Assembly (NCBI RefSeq): GCF_003590835.1
Contig: NZ_QYUQ01000002.1
Coordinates: forward strand, 620,001-684,000
Direction of reading: 5' to 3'
Length of the DNA: 64,000 nt
Origin: Noviherbaspirillum sedimenti
Lineage (GTDB): Bacteria > Pseudomonadota > Gammaproteobacteria > Burkholderiales > Burkholderiaceae_D
This document shows, piece by piece, positions 38,230 through 47,958 of the stretch. The notes beneath the pieces are model-generated. The model was not told the DNA's origin. It did not search any database and saw only the letters and a list, made by a program, of their open reading frames with translations. Numbering within the stretch: position 1 is the first letter of the stretch; every line of letters starts with the position of its first letter. Both the position numbers and the translations under genes were made by a program.

Positions 38230-39276
38230 ATGCGACTCGCTTTTTATTGCAAATCCCTGGCATTGGCGGCAGTTGCTGCTGCCAGCCTGATGGGTGCAGC
38301 CCAAGCCGCAAATATTACTGGCGCCGGCGCGACCTTCCCCTATCCGATCTATTCCAAATGGGCCGAGGCCTATAAGGCAGCCACCGGCACCGGCCTGAAT
38401 TACCAGTCGATCGGTTCCGGCGGCGGCATCAAGCAAATCAAGGCCAAGACCGTGGAATTCGGCGCCTCCGACATGCCGCTCAAGCAGGAAGAGCTGGAAA
38501 AAGAAGGCCTGATGCAATTCCCTGCCATCATGGGCGGCGTGGTGCCAGTGATTAATGTCGACGGCATCGCCCCCGGCCAGCTGAAGCTGTCCAATGCGGC
38601 ATTTGCCGGCATTTACCTGGGCAAGATCACCAAATGGAATGCGCCGGAAATCGCTGCCGACAATCCTGGCGTGAAGCTGCCGGCCGAAGACATCACCGTG
38701 GTGCATCGCGCCGACGGTTCCGGCACCACCTTCCTGTTCACCGATTACCTTTCCAAGGTCAACGCAGACTTCAAGGCGACGATTGGTGCCGGCACCGCCG
38801 TCAAATGGCCCACGGGCGTGGGCGGCAAGGGCAACGAAGGCGTCGCCGCCAACGTGCAGCGCATCAAGAATTCGATTGGCTACGTGGAATACGTGTATGC
38901 CAAGAAAAACAAGATGACCCATACCCAGCTGAAAAACCGTGATGGCCAATGGGTGCAGCCGGACGATGCTACCTTCAAGGCGGCTGCCGCCGGCGCGCAA
39001 TGGGACAAGACGCCGGGCTTTGCCGTGGTGCTGACCGACCAGGCCGGCAAGCAAAGCTGGCCGATTACCGGCGCTTCCTTCATCATCATGCACAAGGTGC
39101 AGGCCGATGCCGCCAAGGGCAAGGAAGTGTTGAAATTCTTTGACTGGGCCTACAAGAACGGCGGCGCCATGGCCACTGAGCTGGATTACGTCGCCATGCC
39201 GCCCGCCGTCATCAAGCTGGTGGAGGATGCCTGGAAAACCCAGCTCAAAGATAGCGCCGGCAAGGCTGTCTGGTAA
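38230..39276 (+). CDS. pstS: Phosphate ABC transporter substrate-binding protein
   Basis: 348 residues with a signal peptide cleaved near GAAQA|A. Mature start ITGAGATFPYPIYSKWAEAYK, then GSGGGIKQIKAKTVEFGASDMPL and HRADGSGTTFLFTDYLSKV, the phosphate-contacting loops of PstS. It captures phosphate in the periplasm for PstCAB. GAGGAG precedes the ATG. First gene of pstSCAB-phoU-phoBR. Confidence 0.97.
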   Translation: MRLAFYCKSLALAAVAAASLMGAAQAANITGAGATFPYPIYSKWAEAYKAATGTGLNYQSIGSGGGIKQIKAKTVEFGASDMPLKQEELEKEGLMQFPAIMGGVVPVINVDGIAPGQLKLSNAAFAGIYLGKITKWNAPEIAADNPGVKLPAEDITVVHRADGSGTTFLFTDYLSKVNADFKATIGAGTAVKWPTGVGGKGNEGVAANVQRIKNSIGYVEYVYAKKNKMTHTQLKNRDGQWVQPDDATFKAAAAGAQWDKTPGFAVVLTDQAGKQSWPITGASFIIMHKVQADAAKGKEVLKFFDWAYKNGGAMATELDYVAMPPAVIKLVEDAWKTQLKDSAGKAVW

Positions 39277-39315
39277 TTTCGCCGCCAGCCGATTCGACAT
39301 TCACGACCAGTATCC

Positions 39316-40338
39316 ATGACCGCACCGTCATCCCCGTTCGCCATGCCCGCCACCGAGGCCGCAGGCGCCGTCCGCAGCAGTGCCGACAATCTCGCGCTTG
39401 CCGGCACCATGCGCCGCCAGCGCTGGCAGGATTTCCTGTTCCATAAAGTCACCCTGGGCTTTGCCCTGTTCGTCCTGCTGGTGCTGCTCGGCATTCTGGT
39501 CTCGCTGGTAATCGGCGCCTGGCCGGCCTTCCACGAGTTCGGCTGGGCTTTCATTACGACCGTCGAATGGGACCCGGTCAACGACAAATATGGTGCGCTG
39601 ATTGCCATCGCCGGTACCCTGGCGACTTCGTTCATCGCGCTGCTGATCGCGTTCCCTTTAAGCTTCGGCATTGCGCTGTTCCTGACCGAGATTTGCCCGG
39701 CCTGGCTCAAGCGCCCGCTCGGCACCGCGGTCGAACTGCTGGCCGGCGTGCCCAGTATCATCTACGGCATGTGGGGTCTGTTCGTGTTCGCGCCGCTGTT
39801 CGCCGACTATGTGCAACCCTTTCTGAAGCAAACTCTGGGGCAGATGCCAGGGATCGGCGTATTGTTCAACGGCCCCATGATGGGCATGGGCATCCTGACC
39901 GCCGGCCTGATCCTGGCTGTCATGATCATTCCCTTCATTTCCTCGGTGATGCGCGACGTCTTTGAAATCGTCCCGCCAATACTGAAGGAATCCGCCTACG
40001 GGTTGGGCTGCACCAAGTGGGAAGTGGTGCGCAAGGTGGTCTTGCCTTATACAAAAAATGGCGTAGTGGGTGGCGTCATGCTCGGGCTCGGGCGGGCGCT
40101 GGGGGAAACCATGGCGGTTACTTTCGTGATCGGCAACGCGCACAAACTGTCGTGGTCGCTGTTTGCGCCCGGTAACAGCATTGCCTCGACCCTGGCCAAT
40201 GAATTTGCCGAGGCCGAATCGGTACTGCATGTCTCATCGCTGTATGCGCTCGGTCTGATCCTGTTCGTGATCACGTTTATCGTCCTGTCGGCGGCAAAAC
40301 TGATGTTGCGCGGCATGTCGCGCAAGGAGGGAGTTTGA
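39316..40338 (+). CDS. pstC: Phosphate ABC transporter permease PstC
   Basis: 340 residues, six or seven transmembrane helices. It carries the PstC signature [23 protein letters not shown] and the EAA-type loop [29 protein letters not shown] split across the cytoplasmic coupling helix. It forms the membrane channel with PstA. Only 39 bp separate it from pstS. Confidence 0.96.
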   Translation: MTAPSSPFAMPATEAAGAVRSSADNLALAGTMRRQRWQDFLFHKVTLGFALFVLLVLLGILVSLVIGAWPAFHEFGWAFITTVEWDPVNDKYGALIAIAGTLATSFIALLIAFPLSFGIALFLTEICPAWLKRPLGTAVELLAGVPSIIYGMWGLFVFAPLFADYVQPFLKQTLGQMPGIGVLFNGPMMGMGILTAGLILAVMIIPFISSVMRDVFEIVPPILKESAYGLGCTKWEVVRKVVLPYTKNGVVGGVMLGLGRALGETMAVTFVIGNAHKLSWSLFAPGNSIASTLANEFAEAESVLHVSSLYALGLILFVITFIVLSAAKLMLRGMSRKEGV

Positions 40339-40340
40339 GC

Positions 40341-41213
40341 ATGAATAAAGCCATCAACCCGCAAGCCGTTAACCCGGTTTATCGGCGGAGGCTCTGGGTC
40401 CATCGCATCGGCATTGCCCTGTCTTTCCTGGCGATGACGGTCGGCCTGGCCTTCCTCCTGTGGATCCTGGCGACCCTGCTGATCAAGGGCTTCGGCGCGA
40501 TCAGCCTCGACATGTTCCGCCAGACCACGCCTTCGCCCGACAGCGACGGCGGCGGCCTGCTGAATGCCATCGTCGGCAGCCTCATGATGGTGGGCGCCGC
40601 CACCCTGATCAGCACGCCGATCGGTATCCTGGCCGGCCTCTACCTGGCCGAATACGGTGAGGAAAGCTGGTTCGCCCAGGTCACGCGTTTCGTCACCGAT
40701 ATCATGCTGTCGGCGCCGTCGATCGTGATTGGCCTGTTCGTCTATGCAATCTACGTCGCCAACGTCAAGCATTTTTCCGGCTGGGCCGGCACCTTCGCGA
40801 TTTCGTTGATCGCCATTCCGGTGGTGGTGCGCACCACCGACAACATGTTGAAACTGGTGCCAAGCAGCCTGCGCGAAGCAGCTTTCGCGCTGGGCGCACC
40901 GCGCTGGAAGGTGGCCACGCTGGTGCGCCTGCGCGCCGTCAAGGCTGGCGTGGTGACCGGCGTCTTGCTGGCGGTGGCGCGCATTTCCGGCGAAACCGCG
41001 CCCCTGCTGTTTACCGCGCTGAACAACCAGTTCTTCAGCGCCGACATGAATAGTCCGATGGCCAACTTGCCGGTGGTGATCTACCAGTTCGCCATGAGCC
41101 CGTATGAAAACTGGCGTTCGCTGGCCTGGGGCGGCGCCTTGCTGGTGACCTTCAGCGTGCTGGCCCTGAATATCCTCTCGCGAACCTTGTTCAGCCAGAA
41201 AGCGCAACGATGA
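40341..41213 (+). CDS. pstA: Phosphate ABC transporter permease PstA
   Basis: 290 residues from ATG 40341, with AGGAGG at 40326-40331; a TTG six bases earlier is less likely. Six transmembrane helices, [16 protein letters not shown], and coupling loop [19 protein letters not shown]. It pairs with PstC. The stop overlaps the pstB start in ATGA. Confidence 0.96.
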   Translation: MNKAINPQAVNPVYRRRLWVHRIGIALSFLAMTVGLAFLLWILATLLIKGFGAISLDMFRQTTPSPDSDGGGLLNAIVGSLMMVGAATLISTPIGILAGLYLAEYGEESWFAQVTRFVTDIMLSAPSIVIGLFVYAIYVANVKHFSGWAGTFAISLIAIPVVVRTTDNMLKLVPSSLREAAFALGAPRWKVATLVRLRAVKAGVVTGVLLAVARISGETAPLLFTALNNQFFSADMNSPMANLPVVIYQFAMSPYENWRSLAWGGALLVTFSVLALNILSRTLFSQKAQR

Positions 41214-42016
41214 ACCGACAAACTATCGAAATGAACGATTCCACCAACATGTCCGCCGCTCAAGCCAAGACACTCGAGATATCGAACCTGAATTTTTTCT
41301 ATGGCAGTTTCCAGGGGCTGAAAAACGTCAACCTCGATATCCATGAAAAGCAGGTGACCGCGTTCATCGGCCCGTCCGGTTGCGGCAAGTCGACCTTGCT
41401 GCGCACCCTGAACCGGATGTACGATCTGTATCCGGGGCAGCGCGCCGAGGGCAGTATTACGTATCATGGTCGCAATATTCTCGACCCCGGACAGGACGTC
41501 AACATGCTGCGCGCCAAAATCGGCATGGTGTTCCAGAAGCCGACGCCATTCCCGATGTCGGTGTATGAAAACATCGCCTTCGGCGTGCGTCTTTATGAAA
41601 ATCTGTCGAAAGGGGAAATGGACGAGCGGGTCGAGTGGGCGCTGAAAAAGGCAGCCATTTGGGGCGAGGTCAAGGACAAGCTGAACCAGAGCGGCCTTTC
41701 CCTGTCGGGTGGCCAGCAACAGCGCCTGTGCATCGCGCGCTGCGTGGCAGTCAAACCCGAGGTGCTGCTGCTGGACGAGCCGACCTCGGCGCTGGACCCG
41801 ATCTCGACGGCCAAGATCGAGGAATTGATCACCGAACTGAAGCAGGATTACACCATCACCATCGTCACCCACAACATGCAGCAGGCGGCGCGCTGTTCGG
41901 ACTATACCGCCTACATGTACCTGGGCGAACTGGTGGAGTTCGGCGACACGGACCAGATTTTCATGAATCCGGCCAGGAAGGAAACGCAGGATTACATTAC
42001 CGGCCGCTTCGGCTGA
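41210..42016 (+). CDS. pstB: Phosphate ABC transporter ATPase PstB
   Basis: 268 residues. Walker [10 protein letters not shown] (54-62), Q-loop [21 protein letters not shown] signature LSGGQQQR and Walker [12 protein letters not shown] are all present. It powers phosphate uptake through PstCA and, with PhoU, transmits phosphate status to PhoR. The start overlaps the pstA stop. Confidence 0.97.
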   Translation: MNRQTIEMNDSTNMSAAQAKTLEISNLNFFYGSFQGLKNVNLDIHEKQVTAFIGPSGCGKSTLLRTLNRMYDLYPGQRAEGSITYHGRNILDPGQDVNMLRAKIGMVFQKPTPFPMSVYENIAFGVRLYENLSKGEMDERVEWALKKAAIWGEVKDKLNQSGLSLSGGQQQRLCIARCVAVKPEVLLLDEPTSALDPISTAKIEELITELKQDYTITIVTHNMQQAARCSDYTAYMYLGELVEFGDTDQIFMNPARKETQDYITGRFG

Positions 42017-42047
42017 TGTCCTCAATCACCTTGCAAGGAGTATCCCG

Positions 42048-42743
42048 ATGACGGGCGAGCATTCTTCAAAACAATATGACATGGACCTGGAAACCATCCG
42101 CTCCAGGGTCTTGCAAATGGGCGGGCTGGTGGAAAACCAGTTTCAGGATGCCATCAAGAGTTTCCGGATTGGCGACGTCGAGCTGGCGCAGCAGGTCATC
42201 AAGGGCGACGAGCAGGTCAATCGCCTGGAAGTGGTGCTGGACGATACCTGCAATCACCTGATCGTCAAGCGCCAGCCGGCGGCCAACGATTTGCGCATGG
42301 TCATGTCAACCGTCAAGGTGATTACCGACCTCGAGCGCATCGGCGACGAAGCGGTGAAGATCGCCCGCGTGGCGGCCAGTGCGCATGAGCGCGCCAGCGG
42401 CCTCAACCAGTTCGAATTCGTGCGGGTGATCTCCGAGCGCGCGCGCGACCTGCTGCACGAAGCGCTGGACGCTTTCGCCCGCAAGGATGAAAAGCAGGCG
42501 CTGAAGCTGATCGCCCAGGATGCCATCATCGACCATGAATACAGCATCATCCTGCGCAGCCTGATCACCTTCATGATGGAAGATCCGCGTACCATTTCCG
42601 TGGCGCTCGACACCATGTGGGTGGCCAAGGCCATCGAGCGCATCGGCGACCATGCCAAGAATATTGCCGAGTATGTCGTCTACGTGGTGGAAGGCAAGGA
42701 TATCCGCCACAGCGACTACGTTGCCACCAAACTTGAACTATGA
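42048..42743 (+). CDS. phoU: Phosphate signalling protein PhoU
   Basis: 231 residues of paired PhoU helical domains with the metal-binding repeats ERIGDEAVKIA and ERIGDHAKNIAEYVVYV. PhoU links PstSCAB to PhoR and restrains both kinase activity and phosphate uptake when phosphate is plentiful. It lies between pstB and phoB, so the full sensory chain is in one operon. Confidence 0.96.
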   Translation: MTGEHSSKQYDMDLETIRSRVLQMGGLVENQFQDAIKSFRIGDVELAQQVIKGDEQVNRLEVVLDDTCNHLIVKRQPAANDLRMVMSTVKVITDLERIGDEAVKIARVAASAHERASGLNQFEFVRVISERARDLLHEALDAFARKDEKQALKLIAQDAIIDHEYSIILRSLITFMMEDPRTISVALDTMWVAKAIERIGDHAKNIAEYVVYVVEGKDIRHSDYVATKLEL

Positions 42744-42752
42744 CCGGAATCC

Positions 42753-43442
42753 ATGTCGGCCGATAAGACCACGATACTGATTGTCGAAGACGAACCTGCG
42801 ATCGTCGAACTGGTAAGTTATTCGCTGAAGGAGGCGGGCTGGCAGGCGCTGGCGGTCAATACCGTCGGCGAAGCCTGGGAATTCCTGCAGCGGCGCACCC
42901 CGCACCTGGTCCTGCTGGACTGGATGCTGCCGGATCAGGCCGGCCTGCGCCTCTTGGCGCGCATTCGTGCCGACCGCCAGTTGCAGGCGCTGCCGGTGAT
43001 CATGCTGACGGCGAAGAGCATGGAAGAGGACAAGATCGCCGGCCTCGACCAGGGTGCCGACGACTACATCACCAAGCCGTTCTCGCCGCGCGAGCTGACC
43101 GCGCGCATCAAGGCACTGTTGCGGCGCAAGAGCCCGGAGCATGCGCAAAACGTCATGAGCGTCGGCGCTGTCACGCTCGATCCGGTCAGTTGCAGCGTCA
43201 GCCTGGGCGGCGACAAGATCGATATCGGCCACGCCGAATACCGCCTGCTGAAATTCTTCATGGCCCATCCGGAACGGGTGTTTTCGCGAAATCAGCTGCT
43301 CGACAAGGTTTGGGGCGATCATGTCGTCATCGAGGAGCGCACGGTCGACGTGCACGTGCTGCGCCTGCGCAAGGCATTGAAAGAGGCGGAGACCCTGATC
43401 AAGACTGTGCGCAGCGTCGGTTACATGCTGTCTGAAAAATGA
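42753..43442 (+). CDS. phoB: Phosphate regulon response regulator PhoB
   Basis: 229 residues. Receiver domain with phospho-acceptor Asp56 (LVLLDWMLPD) and Lys in ITKPFSPREL. The OmpR-type winged helix has EYRLLKFFMAHPERVFSRNQLLDKVWG and ERTVDVHVLRLRKAL. It activates pho genes at Pho boxes such as those at 38130-38177. The stop overlaps the phoR start. Confidence 0.96.
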   Translation: MSADKTTILIVEDEPAIVELVSYSLKEAGWQALAVNTVGEAWEFLQRRTPHLVLLDWMLPDQAGLRLLARIRADRQLQALPVIMLTAKSMEEDKIAGLDQGADDYITKPFSPRELTARIKALLRRKSPEHAQNVMSVGAVTLDPVSCSVSLGGDKIDIGHAEYRLLKFFMAHPERVFSRNQLLDKVWGDHVVIEERTVDVHVLRLRKALKEAETLIKTVRSVGYMLSEK

Positions 43443-44746
43443 ACCCGCAATTGCTGTTCTGGATACCTGCCGCGTTGCGGCTGCTGATTATTCTGGTCTG
43501 CGCCGGCGTCGTCTGGGCGTTTTTTGGCCCGCTCGCCGGACTCAGCGTCGCTTTCCTGGCTGTGACCGCGCTGAGCTTTCTGCAATTGTTTTACCTGAAT
43601 CGCCTGGATAACTGGCTTGACAGTCCTGAAAGCGAAAAGATGCCCGATGGCTGGGGCGCCTGGACCGATGTCTTTTCGCGGCTGTACAAGATGCGCCGCG
43701 ACGACGAGCGCAACCAGGCCGAGCTGACTGAATGGCTGGCGCGCTTCCGCCAAGCCATGAGCCGTCTGCCGGATGGCGTGGTGCTCATGGATGACGTGCT
43801 GTTCCTGGAATGGTGCAATCCGACCGCGCAAAGCCACCTCGGACTGGACCTGGAGCGCGACAAGGGCATGCGGGTCACCAACCTGATCCGTCACCCGGAA
43901 TTCATGGATTACATCATCCTCGGGCGCTTCGAGCAGCCGCTCACGCTCTCCCTGCGCGGGCGCAAGCTGGTCGTGCATCTCATTCCCTTTGAAAACCGCC
44001 GCCAGATCCTGGTGACCCACGATGCCACCGAATCCGAGCGCATCGACATGATGCGGCGCGACTTCATCGCCAATGCCTCGCATGAACTGCGGACGCCGCT
44101 GACCGTCATCAACGGCTTCCTCGAGATCGCCTGCAACCAGCCCAGCCTCGACTCGGCCACGCGGAAGGCCCACCTCAAGTTGATGAGCGAGCAGGGCCAG
44201 CGCATGCAAAACCTGGTGGACGACATGCTGACACTGAGCCGGCTGGAATCGACCGACTTGCCGCTGCGTGCGGAAAAAGTGAATGTCAGGGCGCTGCTGG
44301 AGCAGATCGTGCGGGAAGCCAATGCACTATCGGCGGGCAAGCACACCATCAGCCTGACGGTGGCAGGACCGGATGTCAAGGGCAATACCGAAGAGCTGCG
44401 CAGTGCCTTCACCAACCTGGTGACCAATGCCATCCGCTATACGCCGGCGCAGGGCAAAATCGATTTGACGTGGCAAGATACCGACGAGGGGCCGCAATTC
44501 ATCGTGCGCGATTCCGGCATCGGCATCAGCCAGGAGCACCTCGCCCGCCTTACCGAGCGTTTCTACCGGGTTGACAAGAGCCGCTCGCGCGAGACCCAGG
44601 GCACGGGTCTGGGACTGGCCATTGTCAAACATATCTTGCTGCGCCACCAAGGCAAGCTGGTCATCGAATCGGTGGTCGACCAGGGCAGCCGCTTCATGGC
44701 GCGGTTCCCGAAAAGCAGCGTTTATTATGAAAATGGCCAGCTCTGA
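43439..44746 (+). CDS. phoR: Phosphate regulon sensor kinase PhoR
   Basis: 435 residues. Two N-terminal transmembrane helices (~12-30, 32-52), a cytoplasmic PAS domain (~95-200), HisKA with His215 in NASHELRTPLTVINGF, and HATPase with LVTNAIRYTP, RDSGIGIS and GTGLGLAIVKHIL. It has almost no periplasmic loop, typical of PhoR, which reads phosphate through PstSCAB/PhoU and phosphorylates PhoB. Confidence 0.96.
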   Translation: MNPQLLFWIPAALRLLIILVCAGVVWAFFGPLAGLSVAFLAVTALSFLQLFYLNRLDNWLDSPESEKMPDGWGAWTDVFSRLYKMRRDDERNQAELTEWLARFRQAMSRLPDGVVLMDDVLFLEWCNPTAQSHLGLDLERDKGMRVTNLIRHPEFMDYIILGRFEQPLTLSLRGRKLVVHLIPFENRRQILVTHDATESERIDMMRRDFIANASHELRTPLTVINGFLEIACNQPSLDSATRKAHLKLMSEQGQRMQNLVDDMLTLSRLESTDLPLRAEKVNVRALLEQIVREANALSAGKHTISLTVAGPDVKGNTEELRSAFTNLVTNAIRYTPAQGKIDLTWQDTDEGPQFIVRDSGIGISQEHLARLTERFYRVDKSRSRETQGTGLGLAIVKHILLRHQGKLVIESVVDQGSRFMARFPKSSVYYENGQL

Positions 44747-44852
44747 GCGTTGATCGCCTGAAAGCAGGCATTGCGCAAACGCTTGCTTCGCAGGACAATT
44801 CCCCTTGTTCTGTTTTTCTGTCCTGCATGTCCATGTGGGCGCTTGCCGCTTT

Positions 44853-45773
44853 ATGCCAAATTTCCGTTTGCAGTTTCCCCTTTTCTCGATTGTCCTGGCT
44901 GCGGTTCTGAGCGGCTGTGCCGCGCCGACGCCGCCCGTTCCGCCGTCGCCGCCGGTGGCAGGCGTGCATCCCAAACCGCCACGCACCCTCAAGATCGGCC
45001 TGGCGCTGGGCGGCGGTGCGGCGCGCGGCTTTGCCCACATTGGCGTAATCAAGGTGCTGGAAGCACAGGGCATCGTGCCTGACATTGTGGTCGGCACCAG
45101 CGCCGGCAGCCTGGTCGGCGCACTGTATGCCGCCGGTAATAACGGTTTTGCCTTGCACAAGCTGGCGCTGGAAATGGAGGAGGGCGCAATTTCAGACTGG
45201 TCGGTGCCGCTGTTCGCCAGATCGAGCGGCGTGCTGAAGGGCGAGGCGCTGCAAGGCTACGTCAACAAGGCGGTGCATAACATCCCGCTGGAAAAGCTGA
45301 AAATTCCTTTCGGTGCAGTTGCCACCGATTTGCGTACCGGTGCACCGGTGGTTTTCCGCAAGGGTAATACCGGACTGGCCGTGCGCGCTTCCTCCGCCGT
45401 ACCCAGCGTCTTTCAGCCGGTCCAGGTGGGTGGGCATACGTATGTCGATGGCGGCCTGGTGTCGCCGGTGCCGGTGCGCTTTGCGCGGGAAATGGGTGCC
45501 GATTTTGTCATCGCCGTCAATATTTCAGCGCAGCCCGACGCCCAGCAGGCTTCTTCTTCCGTGGAGGTCTTGTTGCAAACCTTCGCCATCATGGGGCAAA
45601 GCATCAATCAGTACGAATTGAAGGAGGCTGACGTGGTGATCAAGCCGGGCCTGGGCAACATGAAGGGCGGCGATTTCGCCGGCCGCAACCTGGCGATCCT
45701 GGCGGGCGAGCAAGCGGCGTTGAGTCAGCTGGCTGAAATCCGGCAAAAATTGCAAGCCATGCGCCAGCAATAA
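44853..45773 (+). CDS. Patatin-like phospholipase lipoprotein
   Basis: 306 residues. The signal peptide ends in a lipobox VLSGC with Cys22, so it is a predicted lipoprotein. The patatin/RssA-type domain has oxyanion loop GGGAARGFAHIG, nucleophile Ser83 in GTSAG and Asp199 in VDGG, forming the Ser-Asp dyad. It probably hydrolyses phospholipids in the envelope. ATG 44853 was chosen since the signal peptide begins there; an earlier ATG at 44805 is open but would hide the signal sequence. Confidence 0.88.
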   Translation: MPNFRLQFPLFSIVLAAVLSGCAAPTPPVPPSPPVAGVHPKPPRTLKIGLALGGGAARGFAHIGVIKVLEAQGIVPDIVVGTSAGSLVGALYAAGNNGFALHKLALEMEEGAISDWSVPLFARSSGVLKGEALQGYVNKAVHNIPLEKLKIPFGAVATDLRTGAPVVFRKGNTGLAVRASSAVPSVFQPVQVGGHTYVDGGLVSPVPVRFAREMGADFVIAVNISAQPDAQQASSSVEVLLQTFAIMGQSINQYELKEADVVIKPGLGNMKGGDFAGRNLAILAGEQAALSQLAEIRQKLQAMRQQ

Positions 45774-45776
45774 AAA

Positions 45777-46334
45777 TTAACGGCCCGTAGCCGGGTCATT
45801 GATGCGGCGCGCGCCGTTGAAGCGGTTTTTCCAGTACGCCAGATCCATGCTTTCAATGCGCACCTTGCCGCCAGCGGAAGGCGAGTGGATGAACTTGTTG
45901 TCGCCCAGGTAAATGCCGACATGGGAAAAAGTGCGGCGCAAGGTATTGAAAAACACCAGGTCGCCGGGACGCAAGTCATGGTTTTCGACGTGTTCGCCGA
46001 CCCGGCTGATTTCTTCGGCAGTGCGCGGCAGCGCAGTTCCCCAAGTTTGCTGGAAGACAAGGCGCACCAGACCGCTGCAATCCAGGCCGCTCTCCGGCGT
46101 ATTTCCCCCCATCTTGTAGCGTATGCCCAACAAGCTCATGGCGTGCAAGGCAACTTCGGAGGCGCGGTTGGTAAATTCCCTGAACTTGCTGATCGTACTC
46201 GTGGGCGGCGCAAAATCCTCAGGCAGGCCGAAGCCTTCGATCGCGGCCGCCGGCTGACTGGCGAGCAAAACCGCCAGCAGTGCCGGACACAACAGATAAT
46301 TCCGCAGACGGAAGGCAGGGGAAAAAATTATCAT
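45777..46334 (-). CDS. NlpC/P60-family endopeptidase
   Basis: 185 residues with an N-terminal signal sequence (cleavage near QPAAA|I). Catalytic Cys86 in ESGLDCSGLV, then His in SHVGIYLGD and HSPSAGGKVR, make up the usual Cys-His-His site. NlpC/P60 enzymes cut peptidoglycan stem peptides. It is convergent with the patatin gene, with only three bases between them. Confidence 0.9.
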   Translation of the reverse strand: MIIFSPAFRLRNYLLCPALLAVLLASQPAAAIEGFGLPEDFAPPTSTISKFREFTNRASEVALHAMSLLGIRYKMGGNTPESGLDCSGLVRLVFQQTWGTALPRTAEEISRVGEHVENHDLRPGDLVFFNTLRRTFSHVGIYLGDNKFIHSPSAGGKVRIESMDLAYWKNRFNGARRINDPATGR

Positions 46335-46456
46335 TTTGATAATTTTGGGAAATAGACACAGTCAATGTAAGCGAAAGTGGAATTACTGTCAAAAATTGTT
46401 GCCTCTGAATATGCTTTCAAGATAGAGTGAAGTCATGGATAAAGTTTCCCTGAAGC

Positions 46457-47701
46457 ATGCTCACACCAAGCTCCCATGACATACCGGTCAAGCCGCGCGT
46501 CCTGATCGCCGACGATTCCAGGATAGTGCGGGCGACCCTGATCAAGCATATCCAGGGCATGTTTGACTTCCGGGAAGCCATGAACGGTGAAGAGGCGTGG
46601 GAAACCCTGCTGATCGATCCCACTATTCGCGTGGTGATTACCGATTTGTCCATGCCCAGGCTGGATGGTTATGGCTTGCTCAAGCGCATCCGCTCGTCCG
46701 AAATCAGCCGCATCCGCACCCTGCCGGTGGTGGTGGTGTCGGGCAGCGACGAGCAATCCGAGCGCGACCGCGCCAAGGCGGCCGGCGCCAACGACCTGAT
46801 TACCAAGGGCATCGAGACTGCCCAATTGCTCTCCCGCCTGGATGTGCTGGCCAAGCTGGTCAATACCCAGCGCGAGTTCGAGCGCAGCCTGGAGGTCCTG
46901 GCAAAAAACGTGACTGCTGCTTCGCACCTGCAACTGGCGACCCCGGCGGCGCTGGATTCGCATGCGCACAAGGCGCTCACCATCGCCTTGGGCAACCGCA
47001 AGAATTTCGTCATCCTGAATGTGATGGTCGGCCTGCGCCATGCTGAACTCGATGGCCAGGCGATGTTGCCGCCGGCATCGGTGGTGCATGCCGTCGGCCA
47101 GTTGCTGCAACGCACGATCAGGCAATCCGATCGGGTGGCGCAGACCGGCGAAGCGGAATTCATCCTGGTTACAGGGAGCATTCATTTCGATTCGGCGCGC
47201 AATTTCGCCCAGCGCATCTGCCGCGCCATTTCCAATGCCAATATGGTCAGAGATGAGCACATGTCCTTCATCGCCAGTTGCGGCCTGATTTCGCTGTCGG
47301 AGAAATATGGGCAAGGCGAGGCGCGGCCCAGCCTGGCTGAATTGAAGGAAATTGCCAGGCGCCGCGCGCAACTCGGGTTGAATCTGGCGACCACCGGTGT
47401 GGTCGGTCTGGAGGAGGAACTGGCGTTCGGCCAGGATGGCCGCCTGCCGTCGTTGCCGGCAGGCGAGGCGCCTGCAGCAGGCGCAGTGGCGCAGGCAGAA
47501 TCTATCGCTGGCACGGAATCGTCCAGCCTGTCGTTTTATCAGCCCCGCGCTGGCCAGGATGGCCAGCCGGAGCCGGTCGAGCTATCCACGCTGGTGCGCT
47601 GGATCAGCGAAGGCAAGCAAGAAAAGGTGCTGCAGCATATGCAGGAGCTGTCGCAAGAGTTGAAGCCGCTGGTCGAATTGCTGATCCAGCAACGGCACTA
47701 A
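46457..47701 (+). CDS. Response regulator with degenerate GGDEF domain
   Basis: 414 residues. The N-terminal receiver has Asp63 in VVITDLSMPRLDG and Lys117. A GGDEF-like fold follows (~165-345), in which the active-site motif reads GEAEF (231-235) after RQSDRVAQT, so cyclase activity is unlikely. A low-complexity Ala/Gly linker and a ~50-residue helical tail close it. It probably acts by protein contact or by binding c-di-GMP or GTP without turnover. No kinase gene is adjacent. The ribosome binding site before ATG 46457 is weak. Confidence 0.82.
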   Translation: MLTPSSHDIPVKPRVLIADDSRIVRATLIKHIQGMFDFREAMNGEEAWETLLIDPTIRVVITDLSMPRLDGYGLLKRIRSSEISRIRTLPVVVVSGSDEQSERDRAKAAGANDLITKGIETAQLLSRLDVLAKLVNTQREFERSLEVLAKNVTAASHLQLATPAALDSHAHKALTIALGNRKNFVILNVMVGLRHAELDGQAMLPPASVVHAVGQLLQRTIRQSDRVAQTGEAEFILVTGSIHFDSARNFAQRICRAISNANMVRDEHMSFIASCGLISLSEKYGQGEARPSLAELKEIARRRAQLGLNLATTGVVGLEEELAFGQDGRLPSLPAGEAPAAGAVAQAESIAGTESSSLSFYQPRAGQDGQPEPVELSTLVRWISEGKQEKVLQHMQELSQELKPLVELLIQQRH

Positions 47702-47760
47702 AGGGCAGGGCGCTTGCTGCCCCGGCGCCGGTGCACGGCATACGCAAGCGCACTCGCCTG

Positions 47761-47812
47761 TTGCCAGGCATGTCTTGCCAGCTTTGCCTGGCAAGACCTT
47801 TTGCGCTATAAT
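47761..47812 (+). promoter_or_regulatory. Overlapping terminator and carAB promoter
   Basis: GTCTTGCCAG (47772-47781) pairs with CTGGCAAGAC (47788-47797) and is followed by CTTTT, an intrinsic terminator for the upstream response-regulator gene. An alternative pairing, TTGCCAGGCA (47761-47770) with TGCCTGGCAA (47785-47794), excludes it. Within the same DNA lie -35 TTGCCT (47784-47789), a 17-bp spacer and -10 TATAAT (47807-47812), a likely carAB promoter with a leader of about 140 bases. Confidence 0.65.
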
Positions 47813-47958
47813 CATGCGTTAACCAATTTCATTCCGTCGTAGCGCATACCCCCTCCCATTCGTCCCGAAACGGCCAACATTCGCCAGCGCGCCTACGCGC
47901 GCGGGTGACGGGTCGAGCAGGCACGGCGCAGCGACGGTAACAATTTCAGGAGTTACCC

